A stretch of 64,000 nucleotides of DNA from Prevotella sp. UBA2725 (GTDB taxonomy: Bacteria; Bacteroidota; Bacteroidia; Bacteroidales; Bacteroidaceae): assembly GCA_002353825.1 (NCBI GenBank), contig DEKJ01000021.1:3068-67067 (forward strand), in the 5' to 3' direction. A model generated the notes under the pieces. That model saw only the letters and a list, made by a program, of their open reading frames with translations. It made no database searches and was not told the DNA's origin. Shown piece after piece: positions 44,301-52,227 of the stretch (the stretch's first letter is position 1; each line of letters opens with the position of its first letter). A program made the position numbers and the translations under genes.

Positions 44301-44485
44301 TAGCTTGTAAGTATATCAGCCAGTGCCGTCTCTACATGCAGGTGCAGAACGCTTTCACCTTTACCCATTACAACGGTATGGACCCGGAGGTCGGTTATGG
44401 CATCGATGGCTGGGTGTCGGGTGTGGACCTGGGCTATTATCCGCGTCCGCGTACCGTGCTCGTCGGTTTGAATCTTAAATTTTAG
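41309..44485 (+). CDS. SusC/RagA-type TonB-dependent glycan transporter
   Basis: The protein has 1058 residues. A signal peptide (about 1-28) is followed by a carboxypeptidase-regulatory-like domain (about 33-110, VVSASDGEPLIGATVRV), the TonB-box-like NDVVVIGYGVQKKK, the plug (LQALQGQTPGMTI, VNIRGVGTTGSSSPLYIIDG, DVLKDAASAAIYGSQSANGVVLVTT) and a large barrel. It imports oligosaccharides across the outer membrane in complex with the SusD protein encoded next. Being first in the operon with GH5/GH31/GH2, its substrate is inferred to be xyloglucan oligosaccharides. Confidence 0.95.
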   Translation: MRKSIICKMALIALLLFPAIGFSQASALYAKIVKGAVVSASDGEPLIGATVRVQGTQTATITDLDGHFSISAEDGQTLNVSYIGYIEKNVKVTVNDLRIALEEEANSLNDVVVIGYGVQKKKLFTGANIDIKGDDIAKLNTTNPLQALQGQTPGMTIISESGQPGEGLKVNIRGVGTTGSSSPLYIIDGVRGDIATLNPADIESVDVLKDAASAAIYGSQSANGVVLVTTKSGKEGRTVVSYDGFIGWQNAIHKVDMLNAQQYMTILDEQNINSGNAAYNWDSYKSAVDADGHVTTWGITDPATGQYYDTDWVDQMFKKNAETQSHTIGITGGNQKGNYAMSLGYMNQEGIVGGKNVSYYSRYNFRVNSEYNVIDNFLKVGEQVSAIYYKKRGVLVGNQYNNSLRSAFATSPLAPVYSDNGLYGMPYNDTSNSPWYNADGNPYGLMMVSNSNKTKNVTLTANAYADFQLIKNLHFRTTLGVKYDSNDYRSFKPLYHFSVYSYNDTRTTVSQSKSDGWGITWTNTLSYTWNLGKHAFDAMLGTESYRSEGSSLYAANGSLRTGFDSWPYAWVSNGTATSNETGLSASGSPWDEERMMSYFGRLSWNYKETYMATATLRCDGSSRFARGHRFGWFPSVSAGWVMSNEKFWKPLSNVVDYFKLRGSWGQVGNQNIGNYMYTAPLSFSNVYYNFGTTTGSAGDANGQGARVTRLANENITWETSEQLDFGIDARAFGKLNVNFDWYYKKTKDWLVQPPVLATAGTGAPYINGGDVKNTGVELGIGWNDTLGKDFNYYVNVNGAYNHNEVGEIPNEDGIIHGQTNQLYDNSTEFYRASNGEPIGYFWGYKTAGIFQNKQEIEEWITNGNGVLQADPKPGDVKYYDVNHDGKIDDNDKVNLGNGMPDFTFGFSLGFNWKNFDFSVQANGMTGNKIVQSYRNWANTKANYTTEILSRWTGEGTSNRIPRVTNTNINWQFSDLFIHDGKFLRISNITLGYDFTKLLACKYISQCRLYMQVQNAFTFTHYNGMDPEVGYGIDGWVSGVDLGYYPRPRTVLVGLNLKF

Positions 44486-44534
44486 AGGTAGGGTGAAAGG
44501 TGTTAATGGTTTGTTATAACACGAAGGACTTAAC

Positions 44535-46289
44535 ATGAAGACAACAATGAATACACATATATTATATAAGGCCATGCACAAAGCCGCTCTCGTCGCGTTG
44601 GGCTTGCCCCTTCTGCTGACATCTTGCGGCAACGACTGGCTCGACGTGTCGTCGAAGACCGATGCGTCTACAGGCAACTTTAACCAGACTGCTGCGCAGG
44701 CTGATATTCTCCTCAACGGCTGCTACGATGGCTGGCAGGGAACGGTGTCGCAGGGTCCGACATTCTCCTTCCAGATGGCTTCGGAGTATATGAGTGACGA
44801 GTGCTATGGTGGTACGGGCGCCAATGATGCCCGCAACTCCCAGGTCGTCGACCGCTTCGACCAGTCGCAGGATGTGTCGCAGACAGACCTCTACAACGAT
44901 TTGTGGACTTACTATTATGCAGCCATCTACAACTGCAATGAGCTCCTGTCGATGGAGGGCAATTATACCTGGACCGAGCAAGAACATGGACGTATCATCG
45001 GAGAGTGCCGTGCCATCCGCGCCCTGTGCTACTTCGACCTCGTGCGTATGTTCGAGAATGTCCCTTTGGTGACGGAGCCTGTCAATGAAAATATCCCTCA
45101 GGCTGCTCCCGACAGTGTCTATGCCCTGATCGTGCGCGACCTGAAATATGCAGCAGCGCATATTCCTGCCGATGCTTATCCCAAGGCCGACGCTGCCACC
45201 AACGACGGACGTATCACCCGGTATGCCGCTGAGGCTATGCTGGGCCGTGTCTACCTCTTCTACGATGGGGTCTACAACGACAACAAACGTGGCACCATGC
45301 CCGGCGAGCTGACCGCTGCCGAGGCCCTTGCTGCCGAGGAGGATGTCATCCAGAGTGGAGCGTTCGGCCTGATCTCCAACTATAAGAATCTCTGGCCGGC
45401 AGCTGCCAACTGCACCAGCTATAAAGGCTACTGGCTGGGCGATGTGAACGGGTCAACGAAGACCAGCAGTTATGCAGGCAACGGCAATGCCGAGACGGTG
45501 CTCGCGATGAAGTTCAACTATACCGGTGACTATAACGGCAACAATGCCGGTAACCGCAGCATCGTGATGTTTGGTATCCGTAGCGGCAAGTGTCTCCAAG
45601 CTCCTTACGGACAAGGGTGGGGCGGTGCTACCGTGACCTCCAAGGCCTGGAACTGGTTTGGAACAGGCGACATGCGTCAGAGCGCTTCCATCATAAACCT
45701 CGCCCAGGAAGGCATCGCCGCCAACAAAGATTACCAGTCGGTTATCTCTGACCAGCGTGAGTATACAGGCTTCAACATCAAGAAGTATACACCGCTGTCG
45801 AAGATCGCGGAGGACGGCAGCCTCAACCACTATTACCAGGAGGTATTGGCAGGCGACTTCCAGATCTCCCAGCCTCAGGACTATGTGCTCATGCGCTACT
45901 CCGATGTGCTGCTGATGGCAGCCGAGCTCGGCAGTCCTCATGCACAATATTATTTCAACGAGGTGCGTAAGCGTGCTTATACCCAAGACGATGGCACCCT
46001 GAGCAATGGTTACAAGGAACTTCCTGCCACGGAGGACAACATCCTCAACGAGCGCAAGCTTGAGTTTGTCGGTGAGGGCATCCGTTACTGGGATCTGCTC
46101 CGTCAGGGCATCCAGGTGGCCGCGAAGGCTATCGCGGCAAGCAGTGGTACCGTGGAGACGGGAGGCAGCAACGAGACCGTGACGATCTCGGCTGACAACA
46201 TCATCGCCAAGCGTGGCTTCTCGCAGATTCCTCTGACACAGATTCAGCGCTCCAATCATGTACTGAAACAGAATAAAGGATGGGATTAA
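44535..46289 (+). CDS. SusD/RagB-type glycan-binding lipoprotein
   Basis: The protein has 584 residues. The lipoprotein signal ends LLTSC. The TPR-rich SusD fold is shown by NWLDVSS-like start (NDWLDVSSKTDAS), the middle ECRAIRALCYFDLVRMFENV, and the C-terminal ILNERKLEFVGEGIRYWDLLR. It forms the lid over the SusC channel and binds glycan at the cell surface. It lies 49 bp after susC and 11 bp before the next lipoprotein gene. Confidence 0.95.
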   Translation: MKTTMNTHILYKAMHKAALVALGLPLLLTSCGNDWLDVSSKTDASTGNFNQTAAQADILLNGCYDGWQGTVSQGPTFSFQMASEYMSDECYGGTGANDARNSQVVDRFDQSQDVSQTDLYNDLWTYYYAAIYNCNELLSMEGNYTWTEQEHGRIIGECRAIRALCYFDLVRMFENVPLVTEPVNENIPQAAPDSVYALIVRDLKYAAAHIPADAYPKADAATNDGRITRYAAEAMLGRVYLFYDGVYNDNKRGTMPGELTAAEALAAEEDVIQSGAFGLISNYKNLWPAAANCTSYKGYWLGDVNGSTKTSSYAGNGNAETVLAMKFNYTGDYNGNNAGNRSIVMFGIRSGKCLQAPYGQGWGGATVTSKAWNWFGTGDMRQSASIINLAQEGIAANKDYQSVISDQREYTGFNIKKYTPLSKIAEDGSLNHYYQEVLAGDFQISQPQDYVLMRYSDVLLMAAELGSPHAQYYFNEVRKRAYTQDDGTLSNGYKELPATEDNILNERKLEFVGEGIRYWDLLRQGIQVAAKAIAASSGTVETGGSNETVTISADNIIAKRGFSQIPLTQIQRSNHVLKQNKGWD

Positions 46290-46300
46290 AGAAAACAACT

Positions 46301-48151
46301 ATGAAAATCAACAAATACATATATGGTCTCGCTGGCGTACTGCTCGTGCTCTTAGGCTTTGCAGCCTGTACGCCCGACGAGTATGACCTGGGCGACAAGG
46401 ATGTCACCTCAGCCGACCTGGTAGAGGGTAAGGCGTTCAGCATTACCCATGACAGCAACAACCCCAACATCGTCTACCTCAAGAGTCTTATGGCGGATCA
46501 GTACCAGGTGAACTGGATCGAGCCCCAGGGCCGCTCCCAAGAGAAAGAGGTAGAGCTCGACATGCCGTTCCCCGGCACTTATGACGTGCTCTTCGGCGTG
46601 GAGACGCGTGGCGGCGTGATCTATGGTGACACGGCGCACTTCACGATCGACAACTTCTATGCCGGTTTCGTCAACGATGAGCTGTACACGAACCTCACCG
46701 GAGGTGTGGGCCAGGCGAAGACCTGGATCCCTGACAACGGCAACTACGGCCTCTGCTCGGGTGAACTGTCTTATGGCGACCCCAGCGCCTCCAATGCCGA
46801 ATGGAACAACTTCACCTCTAACTGGGATCCGAGTTATGGCGGTGGAGGTATGGCGGAAAGCGCTACGAGCCAATATGCCAAGACGACCTGGACCTTTGAC
46901 TTGAAGAACGGCGCTAACGTGACGCTGCACCGTGTCGATGACGACGGCACGGCAACGGACACAAAAGGCACGTTCCTGCTCGATACGGAGAACCACAGGC
47001 TGAACCTCACCGACATGCAGATCCCGCACACCTCGGCCTGGGACAACCATGGAGATGCCACCGACTGGGCGAAAGATATCCATATCGTGACGCTCACGGA
47101 GAACCAGCTGCGTGTGGCGATGCTCCGTAACCCGAACACGTCGGGTGAAGGCAAATGGTGGCTCGTGTTCAACTTCGTCGCCAAAGATTATGCGGACAAC
47201 TACAAAGCCCCGGAGGTCGAATACACACCGACCCTTGAGGAAGGCTGGCGCGACTTCGTAGAGCCGAAGAACGACAGGATCATCACTTACAAGCTTACCG
47301 GCTTCGACTGGTACGGCAAGGATGAGAACACGACCGAGAAGAATGTGTCGGGCATTGAAGCGATCGACAATCTCGAGGATATCTCTATCACGCTCAATAG
47401 CAGTAAGAACACTTACTCATTCACCAAGCCTGATGGCACAACGTCGGAGGGTACATACAAGCTCAGCAGTGATGGTATCTACACCTTCACTCCGGCACTG
47501 CCTACCGTGCAGTTGTCTAAGGACGGTCGTGCTACATTGACAAGCAATGAGGGTCAGCTGCGTCTGCTCGGCTTCTCTCAGGCTGTCAACTGTGATGCAC
47601 AGACAGGGGCACTGGACAACATCACCTGGGGTGCACGCGAATATGACGACCAGGGCAACTTCTATCAGTATATTGGTTACCAATGGAAGGTCGTACGCGC
47701 CGGCGCGAAGACGACGTTTGCTTCCAGCCTCCATTTCTTCGATACCGGCTGGACGGCCCAGGCCAGCGATGAAGTCTTTATCACCGATGGGCAGGATGGC
47801 ACGTACACGATAACGCTCAATGGCGCCAGCAACAGTCCGTATGGCCTTTATCTCGACGTGGCTAAGATCCTGAAAGATCATCCTAATTGTGATATCGTCG
47901 TGACGGACATCAAGGTCGACGGCCAGAGCATTGCGTTCAACGATGCAGACATCGACCGCGGCTATGGTGACACCTACAAGCCGGCAGACGCTTGTGCCCG
48001 CCGATATATCCTCAATCCATGGGGGCCCACAGCAGGCAACGCATCGAAGTTCGTGTTCTCGAAATCGCTCTCTGTGACAATCAATGTGAAGATGGATACG
48101 GGTTCTCCGTTCATCAAGTCTTCAGCTAAGAGACGTGCTCGCAGAAGATAA
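46301..48151 (+). CDS. Probable surface glycan-binding lipoprotein (first SGBP)
   Basis: The protein has 616 residues. The signal ends GFAAC (lipoprotein). An N-terminal Ig/PKD-like domain (about 25-125) is followed by beta-rich regions with many tryptophans (for example TKTWIPDNGNYGL-like and AKTTWTFDL). The position right after SusD fits the SusE/SGBP role of holding polysaccharide for the endo-enzyme. The last ten residues are strongly basic (AKRRARRR at the end), which is unusual for a surface lipoprotein. An ATG at 46280 overlaps the susD end; 46301 gives a clean signal peptide. No enzyme motif was recognised. Confidence 0.75.
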   Translation: MKINKYIYGLAGVLLVLLGFAACTPDEYDLGDKDVTSADLVEGKAFSITHDSNNPNIVYLKSLMADQYQVNWIEPQGRSQEKEVELDMPFPGTYDVLFGVETRGGVIYGDTAHFTIDNFYAGFVNDELYTNLTGGVGQAKTWIPDNGNYGLCSGELSYGDPSASNAEWNNFTSNWDPSYGGGGMAESATSQYAKTTWTFDLKNGANVTLHRVDDDGTATDTKGTFLLDTENHRLNLTDMQIPHTSAWDNHGDATDWAKDIHIVTLTENQLRVAMLRNPNTSGEGKWWLVFNFVAKDYADNYKAPEVEYTPTLEEGWRDFVEPKNDRIITYKLTGFDWYGKDENTTEKNVSGIEAIDNLEDISITLNSSKNTYSFTKPDGTTSEGTYKLSSDGIYTFTPALPTVQLSKDGRATLTSNEGQLRLLGFSQAVNCDAQTGALDNITWGAREYDDQGNFYQYIGYQWKVVRAGAKTTFASSLHFFDTGWTAQASDEVFITDGQDGTYTITLNGASNSPYGLYLDVAKILKDHPNCDIVVTDIKVDGQSIAFNDADIDRGYGDTYKPADACARRYILNPWGPTAGNASKFVFSKSLSVTINVKMDTGSPFIKSSAKRRARRR

Positions 48152-48230
48152 CAGGCATTGGGGGGCCTTCGGGCTCTCCTTCCTAAGAGTCTAATTTCCT
48201 TAAAGAAGAAACACTTTAATTAGAAACACT

Positions 48231-50330
48231 ATGAAATTCAAATATCTATCGGGTATCTTGTTGCTCACGGGGGCACTCGCGCTGACGGCTTGCTCCGATG
48301 AGGACGACTACGCTGCTTCTACTTCGCCGCTGATTACAGAGATCACGACAGGCGACGCCAGTGTGACGGCGGTCAGCGCTGCCATCGACGGAACGGTCAA
48401 AGATCTGAGTCATGCTAATGCTACCTCTTATGAGGTCGGTGTGGTCTACAGCACGTCTGCAGATCCGACCAGTGGCGGTACGAAAGTCGTAGGAACTTTC
48501 TCCAACGACACGATCAAGGCTCAGCTCACGGGACTGCATACGGGAACGACTTACAACTATGCTACCTATGTGTGCCTCCAGAACAAGGTATATAAATATG
48601 GTGAGACCAAGACCTTTGTGGCTACCAACGCCAAGGCGATCACGAAGGATGCGCAGGACGTGTCTTATACAAAGGCTTCGTTCAGCGCCGACTATTCCGG
48701 GCTCGAAGGACTCAGCAATCCGGAGAAGGGCTTGAAGATCAGCATGACCAAGGACAATCTCGCCGAGGCCCGTGACTTTGATCTCACAACGGTGGGCGGG
48801 CTGCTCCCCGGCACCAAATATTATTATGCCGCTTACGTGAAGGTGGGCGACGGCTATGTCTTCGGTGATACGAAGGAGCTGACGACGAAGACGCAGGAGA
48901 TGGAGTATGTGGACCTCGGCCTCTCTGTGACCTGGGCTAAGTACAACCTTGGCGCTGAGAGCGAGGAAGGCGTAGGCGCTTATTTCGGCTATGGCGATGC
49001 CACGGCGGAGAACTACTCGCAGGACAATGTCGACTTCCCCTCGGGGAATATCGCCAACGGCGAGTTTGATGTCACCAATGGCGTGTCTGTCGATGGCGAC
49101 TTCCCCCTCTTGAGTGAGATGCCGACCCTGGCACAGGTGAAGGAGCTCATCAACAATACGTCAAAGAAGATCGAGACCGTCAATGGGGTGCAGGGAATCC
49201 GCTTCACGGGAGCCAATGGCAACTCCATCTTCCTGCCTTACACGGGTTATCGCGACGGGAAGAAGATCATCGACGACGGCAAGGCTTTCTATTGGACAGG
49301 CACACAGAGTGAGGTCAATGCCGACTATGCCAACACCCTGACGTTCGATGCGCAGGGAATCGTGAAGAACGGCAACTCCCTGCGTCACTACGGCGTCCCC
49401 GTGCGCACGGTAAGACCTTACTCGGAGCTGAAACCTTCCGACAACAGCAAACTCCTCGTCGTCGATAATGAGGGCTCCCTCCGCCTGGAGATCTACAACG
49501 AATACGGACAGACCAAGACGAGTGGGTCTGTCATCGACCTGTCTTCTCTGAAGTTTAACAAGGCGATGGCTGTGACCTTCAAGCTCAGTGGCCTTGACGG
49601 CAATTATAAATCGGGAGCTGCCAAGAGCAACATCGCCGGTCTTGAGTATGCTGCTTCCGGCTGGGATCCCAGCCGCTGGTCCGGCCTGTCGGGGGAGGGC
49701 ACTGATGCCAAGTATGATGCCAACGTGACGGGAGATGGTACCTATACCGTCTGGATGGAAACCGCTAAAGCGGCTTCGGGAGCAGTCGTCTTCTGCGTTG
49801 ATATCAAGAACCTGTACAATGAGCTCGCAGACCCGTCCAAGGTGAAGGCAGAGATCGTGAACATCTCCCTCGACCCCGATCCGACATTCGCTATGGACTA
49901 TTCGAAGACAGCCTTCGTCAACAAGGACGGTAACGATGTAGATGGACGTATCGAGATCTATAACGAGTATGGCGAAACGAAAGCCAATGGCGCTGATGCG
50001 TCCGCCCTCCATTTCTATGGTAACATGGCTGTGACGTTCACGATCTCGGGTATCGACGGTAACCTCAAGGCGGGCGCTTCGAAGGCTTACCGCACGGAGC
50101 TGAGCTATGCCGACGCCGATTGGAGTCCTTCCTACTGGGGCGGCAGCAGCTACGGACGTGTCACGGTGACGAAAGACGGTACGTACACCGTCTTCGCTAC
50201 GCTCCCCGGTGAGTGCAAAGGCGCGATGGTATGGTCCATCGAACTTTATAATCTGTGGAAAGACCTTGAGGATCCTTCAAAGGTGAAGGTGACAATCAAC
50301 AAGGTCGAGACGCCTGGTAAGATCCATTAA
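48231..50330 (+). CDS. Multidomain surface lipoprotein, probable second glycan-binding protein
   Basis: The protein has 699 residues, with lipobox ALTAC. Residues about 30-220 form two fibronectin/Ig-like domains (LTGLHTGTTYNYATYV; LLPGTKYYYAAYV). Residues about 225-410 resemble the Fib_succ_major paralogous domain (YVDLGLSVTWAKYNLGA ... GYRDGKKI). The end carries two related domains (about 416-545 and 572-699), both starting with EIYNEYG and ending with DPSKVKxxI. These repeats are likely carbohydrate-binding modules; that is inference from position, tandem form and surface aromatic residues. It lies 79 bp after the first surface lipoprotein gene and 57 bp before GH5. Confidence 0.7.
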   Translation: MKFKYLSGILLLTGALALTACSDEDDYAASTSPLITEITTGDASVTAVSAAIDGTVKDLSHANATSYEVGVVYSTSADPTSGGTKVVGTFSNDTIKAQLTGLHTGTTYNYATYVCLQNKVYKYGETKTFVATNAKAITKDAQDVSYTKASFSADYSGLEGLSNPEKGLKISMTKDNLAEARDFDLTTVGGLLPGTKYYYAAYVKVGDGYVFGDTKELTTKTQEMEYVDLGLSVTWAKYNLGAESEEGVGAYFGYGDATAENYSQDNVDFPSGNIANGEFDVTNGVSVDGDFPLLSEMPTLAQVKELINNTSKKIETVNGVQGIRFTGANGNSIFLPYTGYRDGKKIIDDGKAFYWTGTQSEVNADYANTLTFDAQGIVKNGNSLRHYGVPVRTVRPYSELKPSDNSKLLVVDNEGSLRLEIYNEYGQTKTSGSVIDLSSLKFNKAMAVTFKLSGLDGNYKSGAAKSNIAGLEYAASGWDPSRWSGLSGEGTDAKYDANVTGDGTYTVWMETAKAASGAVVFCVDIKNLYNELADPSKVKAEIVNISLDPDPTFAMDYSKTAFVNKDGNDVDGRIEIYNEYGETKANGADASALHFYGNMAVTFTISGIDGNLKAGASKAYRTELSYADADWSPSYWGGSSYGRVTVTKDGTYTVFATLPGECKGAMVWSIELYNLWKDLEDPSKVKVTINKVETPGKIH

Positions 50331-50387
50331 TTGTTTATTTCATGGGGACACGCAATAAACGTGCCCCCGTGATAGTTTCTATTTAAT

Positions 50388-51827
50388 ATGAAGAAGATAT
50401 ATCTCTCATTGATCTTGGTTTGTGGCTTGGCCACGGCGCATGCTCAGGATAACCCCCGCCTGTCGGTGTGTGGGCTCAACGCGGCGGAGACGGCTTATTA
50501 TATGGCACCGGGCTGGAACCTCGGCAACACCTTGGAGGCGGGTTCCAGCGCAGACAACTTCACCGATAACGCCGGTACGGCTGCGGAGACATCGTGGCAG
50601 TCGACCAAGACGACGCAGGAGGTCATCGACCTCGTCAAGCGCAGCGGGTTCAAGACCGTGCGTATCCCTTGCTCCTGGGTCATGGGACATCTGAAAGAGA
50701 CTACGACGATGACCATTGATCCCGACTGGCTGGCAAGGGTGAAGGAGATCGTAGACTATTGCATCAAGGACGGGCTCTTCGTTATCCTCAATGACCATTG
50801 GGATGGAGGCTGGCTCGAATATGACGGTTTCACGACCGGTGCCGATGTGGAGAAGAAGAAAGAGCAGCTGCGCTTGCTCTGGACGAACATTGCTACCGCC
50901 TTCCGGGATTATGACGGTCACCTGCTCTTTGCCGGCATGAACGAGCCGGGGGTCGGTGGCGCCAGTCCGGATGCCCAGGGCACCTTGATGGTGAACGCGT
51001 ATAATGACGACAGCGATGTCAACGAGACAGCTTTCGCCAACCGTGTCCTCGAATATGAGCAAGTGTTTATCGACGCCGTCCGTGCCACGGGTGGCAACAA
51101 TGCGCAGCGCGTGCTCATCGTCCAAGGGCCGAAGGTCAGTGCAGCAAAGACCGTAAAATATCTCGATGTATCAAAGCTCATCGACAGTGCCAACAAACGG
51201 CTTATGGTCGAGATCCATTGCTATGACCCTTACCGTTTCTGCCAGATGACTAAGGACGAATCATGGGGCAAGATTGAATATTATTGGACAGGCCATACTC
51301 CTGCCCGTGCCTCTTCCGACCGTGTCGGCTCGGTAAGTGAGCAGCAGGCTATACAGACAGCATTCAACAACATGAAGACTACCTTTGTTGACAAGGGCTA
51401 TCCCGTCATCCTTGGTGAGTATGGAGCGACAGCCCGCACGCTCTCTTCCACACAAGGCAGTCAGGCTAAGCACAATGAGAGCCGCCAGTATTGGTTCAAC
51501 TTCGCTACCAATTATGCCATGTCAGCCGGCATGGTGCCGTTCTGCTGGGATATCAACAACACAGGTGCAAAGATCATCGACCGTGCCAATGTGAAAGTCG
51601 GCGATGACTATGACCTCAATGGTATCAAGGAAGGTGTTGAGGCTGCACAGACTGCCTATAATACAATCTATCCCGAGCCGTCTTCGACATCGGGCATCAA
51701 GGCCGCTACGGTTTTTACGTCGGAGAGTGACAACGTGTATGACCTTAGTGGGCGCGTGGTCTCGAAGAGTATCGAAAACCTTCCTCATGGGGCGTATATC
51801 TACAAGGGAAAGAAAATTATGAAATAA
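50388..51827 (+). CDS. GH5 endo-beta-glucanase (probable endo-xyloglucanase)
   Basis: The protein has 479 residues with signal peptide (1-19, AHAQ). It is a (beta/alpha)8 glycosidase of family 5: GWNLGNTLEA near 43-52, RIPCSW, acid/base E186 (GMNEPG), nucleophile E344 (ILGEYGA) and the HCYDPY strand. Family 5 cuts internal beta-glucan bonds; with GH31 and GH2 in the same operon, xyloglucan is the best guess (subfamily 4 behaviour), with cellulose or mixed-linkage glucan as alternatives. The last 35 residues (VYDLSGRVV ... GAYIYKGKKIMK) look like a short type IX secretion sorting tag. No lipobox is present. Confidence 0.9.
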   Translation: MKKIYLSLILVCGLATAHAQDNPRLSVCGLNAAETAYYMAPGWNLGNTLEAGSSADNFTDNAGTAAETSWQSTKTTQEVIDLVKRSGFKTVRIPCSWVMGHLKETTTMTIDPDWLARVKEIVDYCIKDGLFVILNDHWDGGWLEYDGFTTGADVEKKKEQLRLLWTNIATAFRDYDGHLLFAGMNEPGVGGASPDAQGTLMVNAYNDDSDVNETAFANRVLEYEQVFIDAVRATGGNNAQRVLIVQGPKVSAAKTVKYLDVSKLIDSANKRLMVEIHCYDPYRFCQMTKDESWGKIEYYWTGHTPARASSDRVGSVSEQQAIQTAFNNMKTTFVDKGYPVILGEYGATARTLSSTQGSQAKHNESRQYWFNFATNYAMSAGMVPFCWDINNTGAKIIDRANVKVGDDYDLNGIKEGVEAAQTAYNTIYPEPSSTSGIKAATVFTSESDNVYDLSGRVVSKSIENLPHGAYIYKGKKIMK

Positions 51828-51840
51828 GGTCCTTCCGGTT

Positions 51841-52141
51841 TATGGATAGATACGTGCCTCGGAGAGGCACACTTATCCATAACCCCAGACTAAGGGAGCG
51901 AAGCGACCGCAGTCTGGGGTTGGAGCAGAGAACGGATTAGCTGACCACCAGCCTCGGAGAGGCTGAATGCGCCTTGGCGCGCTATGTTATTGATACAAGC
52001 CATTAAAAATATTACGCACTGTTGTGCATTCTGCCTCTCCGAGGCAGAAAATCAGCCAAATAAGCCCTCACAACATACCCCAGTCTGCGTCGCTACGCTC
52101 CTTAGACTGGGGTTATGTAAAATTCAGCCTCTCCGAGGCTG
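51841..52141. repeat. Hairpin-element array, inverted duplication (between GH5 and GH31)
   Basis: Four short hairpins: GTGCCTC-GGA-GAGGCAC (51854-51870), CAGCCTC-GGA-GAGGCTG (51949-51965), TTCTGCCTC-TCC-GAGGCAGAA (52029-52049) and CAGCCTC-TCC-GAGGCTG (52125-52141). Two larger ones: AACCCCAGACT/AGTCTGGGGTT (51881-51921) and its inverted relative (52074-52118), with related loops (GGAGCGAAGCGACC and the complement of GGAGCGTAGCGACG). The right half is the inverted copy of the left. No coding gene is seen in 51828-52227. Confidence 0.85.
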
Positions 52142-52227
52142 TTTAATGATTCTAATCAGAACCCAGGGAGAACCTTAAATGAAGGGTGGCTACAATGAAT
52201 ATCATGAATAAAATAATAAAAAATAAT

